A DNA stretch of 64,000 nt from Paguma larvata (taxonomy: Eukaryota > Chordata > Mammalia > Carnivora > Viverridae), in NCBI GenBank assembly GCA_030068075.1, contig CM057830.1, forward strand, positions 24,956,247 through 25,020,246, given 5' to 3'. Below the pieces are notes generated by a model. That model was not told where the DNA came from. It saw only the letters and a program-made list of their open reading frames with translations, and did no database searches. The position numbers were made by a program, and so were the translations under genes. Within the stretch, counting starts at the first letter, position 1, and each line of letters starts with the position of its first letter. Positions 23,095-33,689 of this stretch are shown here, piece after piece.

Positions 23095-23325
23095 GCTTAT
23101 ACTGAACGCTTAGGTATAAACTACAGTATATATTGTGTTATGTGCATGAGGGTTATGTTTTACCTCATTTAATCCTTACTATAGCCATGTGATAAAAAAG
23201 TACTATTGTATTATCCACTTTTTACAGATGAGGTAAGTGAGACACAGAACATCAGTTGCCTGAAGTCCCAAAGGTGGTAAATGACAAAACTGGATTTTAA
23301 ACCCAGACCCTGCAAGATAAGCCAA
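23095..23325 (-). repeat. MIR SINE, antisense
   Basis: CCTCATTTAATCCTTACTATA, CCACTTTTTACAGATGAGG, GAAGTCCCAAAGGTGG and TTTTAAACCCAGACCCTG follow the reverse MIR order. Confidence 0.88.
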
Positions 23326-23727
23326 TGAAAGTTAGTGGTTTCTGAATGAAGAATAGGGATTTCCAGGTTTAGAAGAACCTTCCAGGTAGAAGGCATGGAG
23401 CAGCGGAAAGAAATGGTGAGAGACAGAAGCCAAAGAGCAGACCAGGGTTGGAGGTGTGGTGGAAGGAGAATAATATGAGGCTAGATGGTTGATTTGGAGA
23501 CGCTGTGAATACCAACCTGCAGGGAAAGAACAGCTATAGCTATGGAAGATTTGGTTTTTTTAATCAGAGAGTATGATGATTAGATCTATAGTTTAGCAAG
23601 CTAACTAGTACTGGTGGTCAGGATGGACAGAACTCTGGGGAAAGAGAGGCTAACCATGAAAAGGCCTGGTAATAACCACTGAGAGGACTGAGAAGGGCTG
23701 AGTGGTTAGTGTGGGAGGGTTGAGTGT
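23325..23727. other. No gene seen; possible L2-type interior
   Basis: Purine-rich sequence (GGAGGTGTGGTGGAAGGAG); no firm assignment. Confidence 0.35.
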
Positions 23728-23743
23728 GAGGGATTTTATTTTT

Positions 23744-23957
23744 TTTAATTTTTAACGTTTATTTATTTTTGAGAGACCTAGAGACAGAGTATGAGCAGAG
23801 GCAGAGAGAGAGAGAGAGGGAGACACAGAATCGGAAGCAGGCTCCAGGCTCTAAGCCGTCAGCACAGAGCCTGACGCGGGGCTCGAACTCACAGACTGTG
23901 AGATCATGACTGGAGCCAAAGTCGGCTGCTCAACCAACTGAGCCACCCAGGCGCCCC
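23744..23957 (-). mobile_element. Felid-type tRNA SINE with perfect TSD
   Basis: Antisense copy ending GAGCCACCCAGGCGCCCC. GAGGGATTTTATTTTT is identical at 23728-23743 and 23959-23974. Confidence 0.98.
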
Positions 23958-23974
23958 AGAGGGATTTTATTTTT

Positions 23975-24430
23975 AATGAGCGCCAATCAACAGGATTTGG
24001 CGACCAAATAAAAACGGAAGGTGATAAAGAAGAATCAAATGTGATGCCAGATTCTCTAACGAGCAGTGACATCATTGGTAAAGGATGTAAATGTGGGATG
24101 CAAAACAGGTTTGATTGTGATGTCGTATGTTGGAAACACCATCATTTCCATCCATCAGGCCATGACGGAATATTATTAGTTCTGGATAGCTCATATTGAA
24201 AGGGACCACAGGAGAGAAAGACCAAGAGGAAGGACACCATCTTGATAGCAGGTATTATGAGGAATAACAAAGGACGAGAAAGATTCAACTCAAGTCAATG
24301 ATTTTACGAAAGCATTTATTTAGACTGCATACTCTGAACTCAAGTCCTGAGTTGACCAGGACTCTCTTGAAAAGAAAACCAAGCTTTTCTTAGCTTTTGA
24401 CCTTAGCAGGACAATAAACAACCACAAGAA
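23975..24430. other. No gene seen
   Basis: Unassigned purine-rich sequence between a SINE and an L1. Confidence 0.4.
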
Positions 24431-24438
24431 CCCAACTG

Positions 24439-25069
24439 AGGACTATACCCAACTAAAAAGCTTCTGCACAGCAAAGGAGACCATCAAGAAAACAAACAGG
24501 CAACCTACTGAATGGGAGAAGATATTTGCAAATGATATATCTGATAAGGGGTTAATATCCAAAATATATAAAGAACTCATACAACTCACTCAATGCCAAA
24601 AACTCACAAGAATCTGATGAAATAATACACAAAAGATCTGAAGGACAGTTTCCCAATGATATAGAGAGAGTCAAAAGACACGTGAAAAAATGCTTAACAT
24701 CACTCATCATCAGGGAAATGCAAATCAACACCATAATGAGATATTACCTCACACGTATCAGAAGGGCTAGTATCAAAAAGACAAGAAATAGCAAGCATTG
24801 GTGAGGATGTTGGGAAACTGGAATGCTTGTACACTGTTGGCGGGTGTGTCAATTGGTGCAACCACTGTGGAAAAAAGGAGTTTCCTCAACAAGTTAAAAA
24901 CAGAAACACCATACGATCCAGTAATTCCACTTCTGGATATTTACCCAAAGAAAGTGAAAACAGTAATTTGAAAAGATATACTTACCTCTATGCTTACTGC
25001 AGCATTATTTACAGTAGCCAAGACAGGGAAACAACCAATGTGTCCATCAACAGATAAAGGATAAAAAAG

Positions 25070-25105
<36 letters not shown>

Positions 25106-25599
25106 GTGTGTGTAATACACACAATACATACAAGGGACTCTTACTCAGCCATAAAAAGAATGAGATCTTGCCATTGGTGACAAAAGGGATGGACCTAGGA
25201 GGTATTAGTTTAATGGGAAAAAGTCAGAAAGAGAAAGAAATACTGTATGATTTCACTTATAGTGGAATGTAAAAAAAAAGGAAACAAACAAAAAAAGCAG
25301 AAAGAGACCCATAAATACAGAGAACAAACAGGGGGTTGCCAGAGCTGGGAGGTGTTTTGGGCAAAATGGGTGAAGGGGAGCGAGAGGTGTAGGCTTCCAG
25401 TTACGGAACTAGTAAGTCACAAGGATAAAAGGCACAGCATAGGGAAGAGAGTCAATGGAACATACAGTGAGTGATGGTGACTACACTTGTGAAGAAAGAG
25501 TCATGTGTGGACTCATTGCATTACTATGTTGTCCCCTCAATGCTTCCGTAACATTCTGTGTCAACTATACTTCAATAAAAGGAAAAAAAGAAAAATAAT
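24439..25599 (+). mobile_element. 5'-truncated L1: end of ORF2 plus 3' UTR
   Basis: Starts within the ORF2 phrase AACTAAAAAGCTTCTGCACA and runs through ATGGGAGAAGATATTTGC, TCATCAGGGAAATGCAAATC, GGGTGTGTCAATTGGTGCAA and CATTATTTACAGTAGCCAAG to CTTCAATAAAAGG. CCCAACTG flanks it (24431-24438 and 25600-25607). The reverse transcriptase domain is absent and the ORF2 remnant is full of stops, so it cannot move by itself. A TG microsatellite replaces the usual 'gtggtatatatac' stretch. Confidence 0.93.
25071..25113. repeat. (TG)n microsatellite inside L1
   Basis: About 21 TG units with one CG interruption, at the site where L1 normally has an alternating AT/GT run. Confidence 0.97.
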
Positions 25600-25607
25600 C
25601 CCAACTG

Positions 25608-26080
25608 GTTCACATTAGCACGAAAAGAGGACACTTGGAGAAGACGATGTGACAACAAATATTTGAGACATTGAAAAGTGACAATTCTTTTAGGCTCCAG
25701 TGGGCAGAAAGGGATCAATACATAGAAATTTCAGGAAAGTCAATTTCCATTTAACGTGAAGATGTTGAAACAACCAGAGCTGCTCTATGGGAGAAAGTTG
25801 ATTTTATCATCAATAACTGCTCGAACTGGGTTCGGATGACAGCGTTTTTATGAAGGGAGTCCTGCCTTAGGAGGGAGATGAATGATTCCTAAATCCCTTT
25901 AAATCTAAGATTGCATGGCAGAAGCATGATGCACATTGTATTACCTGAGAAGAGACGGAATGATGTCACATATTAGAAGGCACAATTTTCCTGGTCCTTA
26001 GTTTCCTTATCTATAAGATGAACTTATGTTAGTTATTTCTAAGGTTTCCTGTTACTTTAAAAATTCTCAACGATTAAAAA
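25608..26080. other. No gene seen
   Basis: Unassigned sequence between an L1 and a SINE. Confidence 0.4.
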
Positions 26081-26082
26081 AA

Positions 26083-26289
26083 TATTTTTTTAATGCTTAT
26101 TTATTTTTTGAGAGAGACAGACAGAGCACGAGCAGGGTAGTGGCAGAGAGGAGGACACAAAATCTGAAGCAGGCTCCAGGCTCTGAGCCGTCAGCACAGA
26201 GCCCGATGTGGAGTTTGAACTCACGAACCGTGAGATCATGACCTGAGCCGAAGTCAGATGCTTAACCAAATGAGCCACCTAAGCACCCC
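26083..26289 (-). mobile_element. Felid-type tRNA SINE
   Basis: Antisense copy; body GAGCCGTCAGCACAGAGCC, ends ATGAGCCACCTAAGCACCCC. Imperfect flanking repeat AAATTCTCAACG near 26061 against AAAATCTCAATGG at 26290. Confidence 0.94.
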
Positions 26290-26465
26290 AAAATCTCAAT
26301 GGTTTTTAAAAGAGTTGCTTGATATTGTTGGAAATATTGAATGCCAGAGTATAGATGGTTTATTGACTAGAACGATAGGAAAACTTTGCTCAAAAAATTT
26401 CAAGAAAAAGTCACTGTTAGAGGTACCTTACAGACTACTTATCTGGCAACAATGAGTAGACACAA

Positions 26466-26670
26466 CACTGGGTAACACGTATTAAACACCACTCCGGCAA
26501 CCGTCTTAAGTACTTTATGTAAATGATCCCATTCAATTCTTATAACAACTCTGTAAACATAGGTGCTATTTACAGCTGGAGAAACCAAGACTTGGAGAGG
26601 TTAAGTAATTCGCCTAAGGTCACACAGTTTGTAAGTGGGAGAAATAGCTGGCAGTCTGAATCTACAATAG
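26466..26670 (-). repeat. MIR SINE, antisense
   Basis: GGTTAAGTAATTCGCCTAAG and GTCACACAGTTTGTAAGTGG, preceded by ATGATCCCATTCAATTC, give the reverse MIR core. Confidence 0.92.
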
Positions 26671-26748
26671 AGATTGAGAAAGGTTTTCTGTAAAAGGCCA
26701 GAAAGGAAATATTTTAGGTGTTGAGGGCCACAAAGATCCCCATTGCAT

Positions 26749-26770
26749 GTTCTCTCTCTCTCTCTCTCTC
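26749..26770. repeat. (CT)n microsatellite
   Basis: Eleven TC units, seen directly. Confidence 0.95.
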
Positions 26771-26802
26771 TTTTTTACAGCCTTTAAAAAAAGTAAAAAC
26801 TA

Positions 26803-26990
26803 GGCTCTTGGGTGGCTCAGTCAGTTAAGTGGTTAAGTGTCTGGCTTCAGCTCAGGGCAAGATCTCACCGTTCATGAGTTTGAGACCCGCATGGGGCTCT
26901 GCACTGACAGCTCAGAGCCTGCCTGGGATTCTCTCCCTCTCTCCCTCTCTCTCTGCTCCTCCTCCCTCCTCAAAATAAATAAGTAAACTT
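26803..26990 (+). mobile_element. Felid-type tRNA SINE with perfect TSD
   Basis: Head TTGGGTGGCTCAGTC with a small internal duplication (GTTAAGTGGTTAAGTG), body GCACTGACAGCTCAGAGCC. AAAAAAAGTAAAAACTA is identical at 26786-26802 and 26991-27007. Confidence 0.97.
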
Positions 26991-27119
26991 AAAAAAAGTA
27001 AAAACTATTTTAGTTCCTCTGTCATAAATCAGCCAGGCCCCATCTTGGATTTGAACTGACACTTGGGGTTTGGAGCTCCCTGCCCCTGCTTTCTTGCTAC
27101 AATACCCTACTGCTTCCCC

Positions 27120-27330
27120 CAAAATAACATTTGCTGAGAACCTATCATGGGCCAGCTAGGGTGCTGAACAATTCTCAGGGATTATCTCACGTGGTCTTCG
27201 TAAATAGTGTCTGAGCTCATTTTATAAATACAAAAATAAGCTCAGAGAGTTTCCGTAGCATGTTTCCTGGTTATGAGGCTAAGAAGTACCAAAGACGTAT
27301 GAACCCAGACCCTGTGCTTTCCCCCGCTGC
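27120..27330 (-). repeat. MIR SINE, antisense
   Basis: ACATTTGCTGAGAACCTATC, GGGATTATCTCACGTGGTC and TGAACCCAGACCCTGTGC follow the reverse MIR order. Confidence 0.85.
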
Positions 27331-27424
27331 AGCAGAGAGCCTAAGCAGTGTGACCCGGGAATGGGCCAGGACCGCCTTGAGACACTAGTGTGTCGTGTTT
27401 AGCCATAGCCTGGGCATGCAGGGC

Positions 27425-27770
27425 GTGGTGTCAAAGACACCGGAGCTTCGAAACCATCTGGGTTTACCAGTTCACTGGCTATCAAAACGGATGCATTAGT
27501 GGAAGAGTGCTCTAAGGACAGAGCTCAGAGAACGCAGAGGACAGAACTAAGGAAGTCAGGTATAGGGCTGGTTTGACAGGACCAAAGGATAGGCTGACAA
27601 AGTGGGGAGTGGGGGCAAGGCCCCAGAGAGCTTCGGCAGCACAGCTAGTCGTGTTACCACAGGCAAGTCATTTAATACATCATGGCTTCAGTTTCCTAAA
27701 GTAGAAAGGGAGGGTATTGAATGAGATGGTCCCTACGTGGTCTTCTAGTAGTTAACACTTGAGTCAGTGA
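27425..27770 (+). repeat. MIR SINE with an internal insertion of about 160 bp
   Basis: A MIR 5' part (GGAGCTTCGAAACCATCTGGG, 27440-27480) is separated from the 3' part (CACAGGCAAGTCATTTAATAC, 27655 on) by unrelated purine-rich DNA. Confidence 0.6.
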
Positions 27771-28390
27771 GGAGCAAAGCAAAGCTTGATGCCAAGAAGC
27801 AAATGGTGACCCCTCTGACGTATTCCTCTACCCAAACGCGGAGCAAAGAGCTGTTTGTGTTCGCAAGGTCCAAGCAACTTAATGTCCATTATCAAAGGGC
27901 TGAAGGACACTTTAGTGACTCGAAAAGATCGGAGGATGTATGCGGGCAAAACAGTGGAAAGAGTGACTGACATGACAGTGTGATAGTTTTTGGTTCCAAA
28001 GAATAAGGAAAAACAGCAAGTGAAGAAAGATGCAGAGGTCCGAGGGCCAAAAGTGAAGAGGATGTGAGTGGACAGGTCACTCTGATTATGTGGGTTGCCC
28101 GTGTAGGCAGGGAAAAAGGTGTCAATAGCCCAGGAGACCATCGAGTGAAATTTAAAAGGAAATAAACATGAACACCCCTGGGAAAAGACAGGAGAACTAG
28201 TTTTAGGATCGTAAGAACATAAGTTCGTAAACGTTTTACATCAAGCACAGAAGTGAATGGGAGCAAATGAAACTGTCTACAATTATAATGAGAACCAGCC
28301 GTTTTATAATCTGTGTGTTATATAAAAAGTGTCACAGAACAAGAGCGCTGTTATTTTAACATGCCTTATTTATATGATGCCAAGAGAAGA
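27770..28390. other. No gene seen; overlapping antisense frames
   Basis: Two minus-strand frames of 125 and 124 codons overlap here (27764-28141 and 27892-28266). Neither has a recognised domain. Two long frames in the same bases argue for stop-poor composition and not for coding. Confidence 0.4.
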
Positions 28391-28604
28391 CCATTTTTTA
28401 ATGTTTATTTATTTTTGAGAGAGACAGAGGCACAGAGCGCAAGTAGGGGAGGGGCAGAGAGAGAGGGAGTCACAGAATCTGAAGCAGGCTCCAGGCTCTG
28501 AGCGGTTAGCACACAGTCCAATGCGGGGCTCCAACTCATGAACTAGAAGATCATGACGTGAGCCGAAGTCAGATGCTTAACTGACTGAGCCCCCCAGGAG
28601 CCCC
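28391..28604 (-). mobile_element. Felid-type tRNA SINE
   Basis: Antisense copy with T-run, GA tract and GACTGAGCCCCCCAGGAGCCCC. AAGAGAAGA flanks it at 28382-28390 and 28605-28613. Confidence 0.96.
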
Positions 28605-28619
28605 AAGAGAAGAACGTTT

Positions 28620-30684
28620 CTGATGAGAGAATATAGTCTCAGAACAAGTTCCCAGGTTACATATTAATTTATAGATATCCAAGAAAAAAGTATACCCAGA
28701 CCATCTATGATGTTAAGTCTGTTCTGAAAGAATACCGATAGCATAAAAATAATTCCTAGTTTTATGTACATGAATAAAAACTCCCTCCTTGAAATCATTT
28801 AAGAAACAAAGACTTCAAGTTGGCTATCAAGGCGCTTCCTTTCAATTACCGTTTGTTCAGTATATATAAATGCTCTGTTTCTCAAAGCTGGATACAAAAA
28901 GAAAAACGAAGATTGCTAGAAAAATCCAAATCGAATACACCTCTAAGAAAACAGGAAGCTATGAAAAGGATGTCAATGAGAAAGAAATCTATTTGTAGGG
29001 TATAAAATACTGTGAGATCATCTTTTGTGATTCCATCATTCTTTGCATTCCTGAAATTCTATTTTGGAATCATTGCCTGTGTTCATTGTCTAAAACAGCT
29101 TTTTCTTTCATTCCTCTAGGATCTTATGAAAATGAAAATATGCATAAAGAAATTTTGCACAGAATTGATTAGACATGGATAAATATTTACCCCAAACAGT
29201 TTGGGGGTGGGGAGCATAGTTCTTTCAAATATCATTCTAGGGAAATTTTAGATGGATTTAAGCATACTACTTTATGTGCCAGAGAGGAGGATGAATAATG
29301 TATCTGTGGATTTCCCCCTCTCTTTCCCTTCCTCCCTCCTTTATTCCTCTGTTCCTTTCTTAACATGCATAGGCAGAGTCTTCTCTCTCTCTCTACCTCC
29401 CTCCCTCTTGCCCTCCCCCCGCCTCTCTCTTCCCTTTTCAAAATAATACCAAGGGAGGAAATGCTCACGTGGTTATATGAAAACCTCAGGGGTATGAAAA
29501 CCTCAGAGTTATAGAGCTAAATGCAGTCACACATTAATGCAATGTAAAAATTAAGGCTTGCATAGACGCTATTTCAATTTTTTAGGTCTTAAATGTGAAT
29601 GAATTTTGGAGAAAACCCATTTATACATTCTAGACTTTCTGTGTTTTCTAGTTCCAATCTCCACCTGCAACTCCGACATGGCTACCTGCTGTTTTCTACA
29701 TTAAGTTTATGCGGGTGCATGCGGCATACCAATGTACATTCCCTCTCTCGGTGACCATCGACCATGTGGATGCATTTCTTTATTAGTCAATATATATTCT
29801 GTAGGCTACATTTTGCAAATTTGAACGTGGACAAAATGCAATGATATAATCCACAACACTGCACAGATGTCTCGAAGAGATTGGTAGAAATCAGTCACCA
29901 GGAGGCCGAGTTTAAGAATTGCAAAATGCATGCGGATATACAAGTCAGAAAACAGGTTCCAAAAAAGTAGTAAAATTTTAATTCGGGACTCCATTTATGG
30001 GCATGGGATGAAGTTAAAGAATAACTTTACTCAACAATTTACATTTAAGCATAGAAAATGCAAAAAGCCTCATTTATATAGGAGGAAAAGAGACATGGAT
30101 GTAAGAAAAGTGAGGAGAGAGAATTCTAATGAATGATCTTCAGATGAAAAGAATCAATGAAAAATATCCGGCTGTGGCGAAATGCTTTCAAATCGCTATT
30201 TATGCAAGTGATGCATGGAATAGGTATTTCTCAGTGCACAGAGTGAGAATGGAAAATTATTATGAAACAGAGCAGGATTCTTGGCAAAACACCAATGAAA
30301 TACACTTTTCAATAGTAAGGAAAACAGAGGGTGTGAAATAATGGCAGTAGAGAGAAATGCCCGCTCCCGGAGACTCTGAGCACTATTCCTGGAAGAACCA
30401 CCACCAAGCTCAGAAACCCTGAGAGTTCTGGGAAACAACGACCACAGAAACAAGACACTGATTAAAATTAACACTTCGGTTGTATTTAAGAAACAAGCAG
30501 GAATTACCATGGTATCGTATGACAAGAAAAATAATACGACGCACAATGTTGTATATCCCCGTTAGCATGGGATGGACGGACGGCAGAAAAATCAGACACA
30601 AGGAATGACTGACTGAAACAGAGTAAGAAGGTTTAAAATGAAAAGGCAGCAGCATGCTAGTATATAATGATTGACTATCCGTGC
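28620..30684. other. AT-rich unassigned region; no gene supported
   Basis: Contains a pyrimidine-rich patch at 29310-29440 and a 14-bp duplication TATGAAAACCTCAG (29476-29489, 29493-29506). Frames of 60-70 codons at 28820, 29930 and 30129 are basic and lysine-rich, as expected from A-rich DNA. Confidence 0.4.
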
Positions 30685-31809
30685 TCTGTATTCAGTGAAC
30701 GTGTATAATCCACATCCAAAGGGATGTGAAATACAGTGAAATCATAATCAACATGAGCTCTTGAGACTTCAAACATATTACTGCTAAATCACAGACTAAT
30801 ATAGATTATATTATTATTTTCAGTGCGTATTTCTGAGTACCCTATTGCTCTTCTTTTAGAATTTTAATTTCCAGAAAAATTAAAAGCAGGTGAAATAATT
30901 AAAAAAATCTCAACTTTTATTTTTTTAATGTTTATTTTTGAGACAGAGAGAGAGTGAGAGAAGAGAGACTGAGTGGGGGAGAGGCAGAGAGAGAGGGAGA
31001 CATAGAATCTGAAGCAGGCTCCAGGCTCTGAGCTGTCAGCACAGGGTGTGACACAGGCTCAAACTCAGGAACTGTGAGATCATCATCTGAGCTGAAGTCA
31101 GATGCTTAACTGACCGAGCCACCCAGGTGCCCCTTTTTTTAATGTTTTTTTTTTTAATGCCTCCCTATCTCAACTTTTAAAGAATGACTTTCATAGGACA
31201 CTTGCCAAACAACAATGCATATTACTGACATTCATCTGTAATTCACGAGAAATAAGAGACTATGTTGACTCAAATTACTAAGAGCTATAAAATATTCAGA
31301 AAGTCAAAAAAGCTCTATTATAACAATTTGTCCCCAGATCATTTGCTTAACCCAAATTCAGAAGGGCAAATTATCAGCAATAGTGGTTTCCACCCATGGA
31401 TTTAAGTACCCTTCTGAAACATTTTTTGAAAAGTTAAGAGACCATAATGGTAAACTATATGCTAAAAGCAAGCATGACAATTTCCTAAAAACGCTGCAGT
31501 CATTGTATATACGGTCTCAAAAGTACTACTTGGAACTGAAAGTTCCAATAGATGCCATGCATCGAGGTGTATTAAAGCAAAAAAAGGGGGGAATGATGAA
31601 AGATATGGAGGTTCTATACCTAGACAAGATTTAACATCTAGAAGTGTTCATAAATTACATTAAAAAAAAAGGACATGAATTGCAACTTGGCAACTTTCAA
31701 AGGATGTGAAATACAGTGAAATCATAATCAACATGAGCTCCTGAGACTTCAAATACATTAATGCTAAATGAGAGACTGATATAGATTATACACGCTCAGT
31801 GAATACAGA
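30685..31809. repeat. Local direct repeat pair with an outer inverted arm
   Basis: A 93-bp unit at 30718-30810 recurs in the same orientation at 31698-31790 with about eight differences. In addition, 30685-30710 matches the reverse complement of 31784-31809 with two mismatches over 26 bp. The unit starts with a shared GGATGTGAAATACAGTGAAA and ends ATAGATTATA. It is not part of any SINE or LINE I recognise. A SINE and an 83-codon frame lie between the copies. Confidence 0.85.
30920..31133 (-). mobile_element. Felid-type tRNA SINE with an extra 5' segment
   Basis: Antisense copy ending GAGCCACCCAGGTGCCCC. The flanking repeat TCTCAACTTTTA occurs at 30908-30919 and 31168-31179, leaving 34 T-rich bases between the SINE head and the right duplication. 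Confidence 0.94.
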
Positions 31810-32000
31810 TTTACTGAACATCTAGTAAGTGGAGTGCCATGGAAAATGTCGATGTTTCTGCAACACCGATCCTAATTTTAAGACACGGGAGTACTCTTGG
31901 GTATAAAATACAAATAGCAAAATATTAAGTGTTAAGATGAGAATTGGCTATTTTCATCTGGAAGAATCAGGGAAGGTTCCATAATGGAGTGGGGAATTTT
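31810..32000. other. Short unassigned segment
   Basis: TTTACTGAACATCTAGTAAG is faintly MIR-like; otherwise nothing. Confidence 0.3.
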
Positions 32001-32215
32001 TCTTCCTTTTTTTTGTTTTTTTGTTTTGTTTTGTTTTCAGTTTTATTGAGGTGTAATTGACAAAAACTGTGTATATTTAAGCTGTATAACTTGATGTATT
32101 TACAGACTGTGCAATGATCACCAAAATCAAGCTTATTAACATATCACCTCACGTAGTTACATTTTGTCTTAGGAGTCTTGGCGTGCACAGTTTATGGAAT
32201 TGGTGTTCCACGTGG
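32000..32215 (-). mobile_element. L1M-type 3' end, antisense
   Basis: A T-rich start is followed by TTTTATTGAGGTGTAATTG, GTATATTTAAGCTGTATAAC and CCAAAATCAAGCTTATTAAC, the reverse complement of an old L1 tail ending in '...caattatacctcaataaaa'. Confidence 0.8.
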
Positions 32216-32264
32216 AGAAAATACTATTATCAATAACAATGATAAAAGGGAACACATTGTTTCT

Positions 32265-32445
32265 GAGGCCCAAGAATTTTTTTTCATGAGTTATGCAATT
32301 TTAATCCTCCAAAAGCCTCATGAAGTCAATTTTTATTAAGTCCGTTTTACAGATAAGGAAACCGAGGCACAAATAAACCCAAGGTCATCTATCTATCAAA
32401 GGGGTGGAAGGGGATTAGGAGTCAGTCTGTGGAATGGCAGGGCCT
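32265..32445 (-). repeat. MIR SINE, antisense
   Basis: TTTTAATCCTCCAAAAGCC, CCGTTTTACAGATAAGGAAA and CCGAGGCACAAATAAACCC are the reverse MIR core. Confidence 0.88.
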
Positions 32446-32840
32446 CAGTTCCTAGCCTGCCTCTCCATAAGCAGAGAGAGTAGGAGGGGGGTGGTGGGCA
32501 TGGTTTAGTTATGTGTGGTTTGTGAAGGACCAGAGCACAGAAGGGCAGCTTGGGGCATACTTACTACATTTAGTAAAGTCTGTTTCAGGCACCTTCATCT
32601 AAATTATGTTCATCTCCAGAAGCTTTACACAATCTTTCGTTAATAACGTAAACAACTAAGAGAATACAGCATGGTCATTCAGAAAATTCCATAAATGCTA
32701 TCACCAATAAAAACGATATTTGGAAATTCTCAAACTGTTGATGAAATTAGAAGTTATCCTTTGAATACCATGGGCATAAGAGAAAGAAACGTTTTCAAGG
32801 GTCAACTATATCTGACTTTTAATACTTGATTTTACTTTTC
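32445..32840. other. No gene seen
   Basis: Unassigned sequence. Confidence 0.4.
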
Positions 32841-33055
32841 GTTTTTTCTTTTTATTTATTTTTTTATTTTAGGGGGAGAGAAAGAGTGTGAGTGGGTGGA
32901 AAGGGGCGAGAAGGAAAGATAGAGAGAATCTCACGCAGGCTCCATGCTCAGTTCCAAGCCTGACATGAGGCTCAAGGCCACGACTCTATGATTATGATAT
33001 GAGCCAAAATCAAGAAGAATTGTACGTTCAACTGACTGAACCAGTCAGGTACCCC
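32841..33055 (-). mobile_element. Older carnivore tRNA SINE, diverged
   Basis: Antisense copy: TTTATTTATTTTTTTATTTT, GA tract, CATGCTCAGTTCCAAGCC, then CTGAACCAGTCAGGTACCCC. The body lacks the felid CTGTCAGC block, so it belongs to an older subfamily. Confidence 0.88.
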
Positions 33056-33179
33056 AATTGTACTTTTTAATTATCACTTAATGTATAGCTCAGGTCTTTA
33101 ATAATACCATTTTACTGAACTTAAGAATGCATTTGCCATTGGTTCCATGACACCTGTTTTTTCCCTTTGACTTTCTTTT

Positions 33180-33210
33180 CTATTTTAATTTTAATTTTAA
33201 TTTTTTTTAA
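33180..33210. repeat. (ATTTTA)n short tandem repeat
   Basis: Three TTTTAA-type units followed by a T-run. Confidence 0.85.
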
Positions 33211-33257
33211 TGGAGAGAACTATCAGGTGGAACTTAAACAATGAAAGTGGGCATTTA

Positions 33258-33470
33258 AAAATTTCTTTTAGTGTTTATTTGTTTTTGAAAGAGAGAGACA
33301 GAGCAGGAGTTGGGGAGGGGTAGAGAGAGAGGGAGTTACAGAATCCAAAGCAGGCTCCAGGCTCTGAACTGTCAGCACAGAGCCTGACACTGAGCTCGAA
33401 CCCATGAACCTCGAAATCATGACCTCAGCTGAAGTCAGACTCTCAACTGACTAAGCCACCCAGGTGCCCC
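33258..33470 (-). mobile_element. Felid-type tRNA SINE, first of a back-to-back pair
   Basis: Antisense copy: GTTTATTTGTTTTTGAAAG to CTAAGCCACCCAGGTGCCCC. The T-tail of the next SINE follows within four bases. Confidence 0.95.
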
Positions 33471-33473
33471 CCC

Positions 33474-33687
33474 TTTTTTTAAGTTTATTTATTTTGGGAG
33501 AGAGAGAGAAAGAGAGAGAGAGAAAGAGGACGGGGGAGTGAGGGGCAGAGAGGGAGAGAATCCCAAGCAGGCCCTACGCTGTCACCGCAGAGCCCAACAC
33601 AGGGCTTGAACTCACCAACCGTGAGATCATGACTTGAGCCAAAATAAAGCATCAGAGGCTTAACTGACTGAGCCACCCAAGGGTCCA
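33474..33687 (-). mobile_element. Felid-type tRNA SINE, second of a back-to-back pair
   Basis: Antisense copy: TTTTTTTAAGTTTATTTATT to CTGAGCCACCCAAGGGTCCA. No clear duplication surrounds the pair, so I cannot tell whether it moved as a dimer or as two events. Confidence 0.94.
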
Positions 33688-33689
33688 TC

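Larger units (their letters stand above)
26680..27110 (+). repeat. Old DNA-transposon-like repeat split by a SINE (family uncertain)
   Basis: TTTCTGTAAAAGGCCAGAAAG, ATATTTTAGGTGTTGAGGGCC and, after the SINE, ATTTTAGTTCC resemble a widespread mammalian repeat ('ctgtaaagggccagatagtaaatattttaggc'). The family name is not certain. Confidence 0.5.

Noticed and set aside
27764..28266. Two minus-strand frames of about 125 codons
   Set aside because: They overlap in different frames with no motif, which indicates stop-poor sequence.
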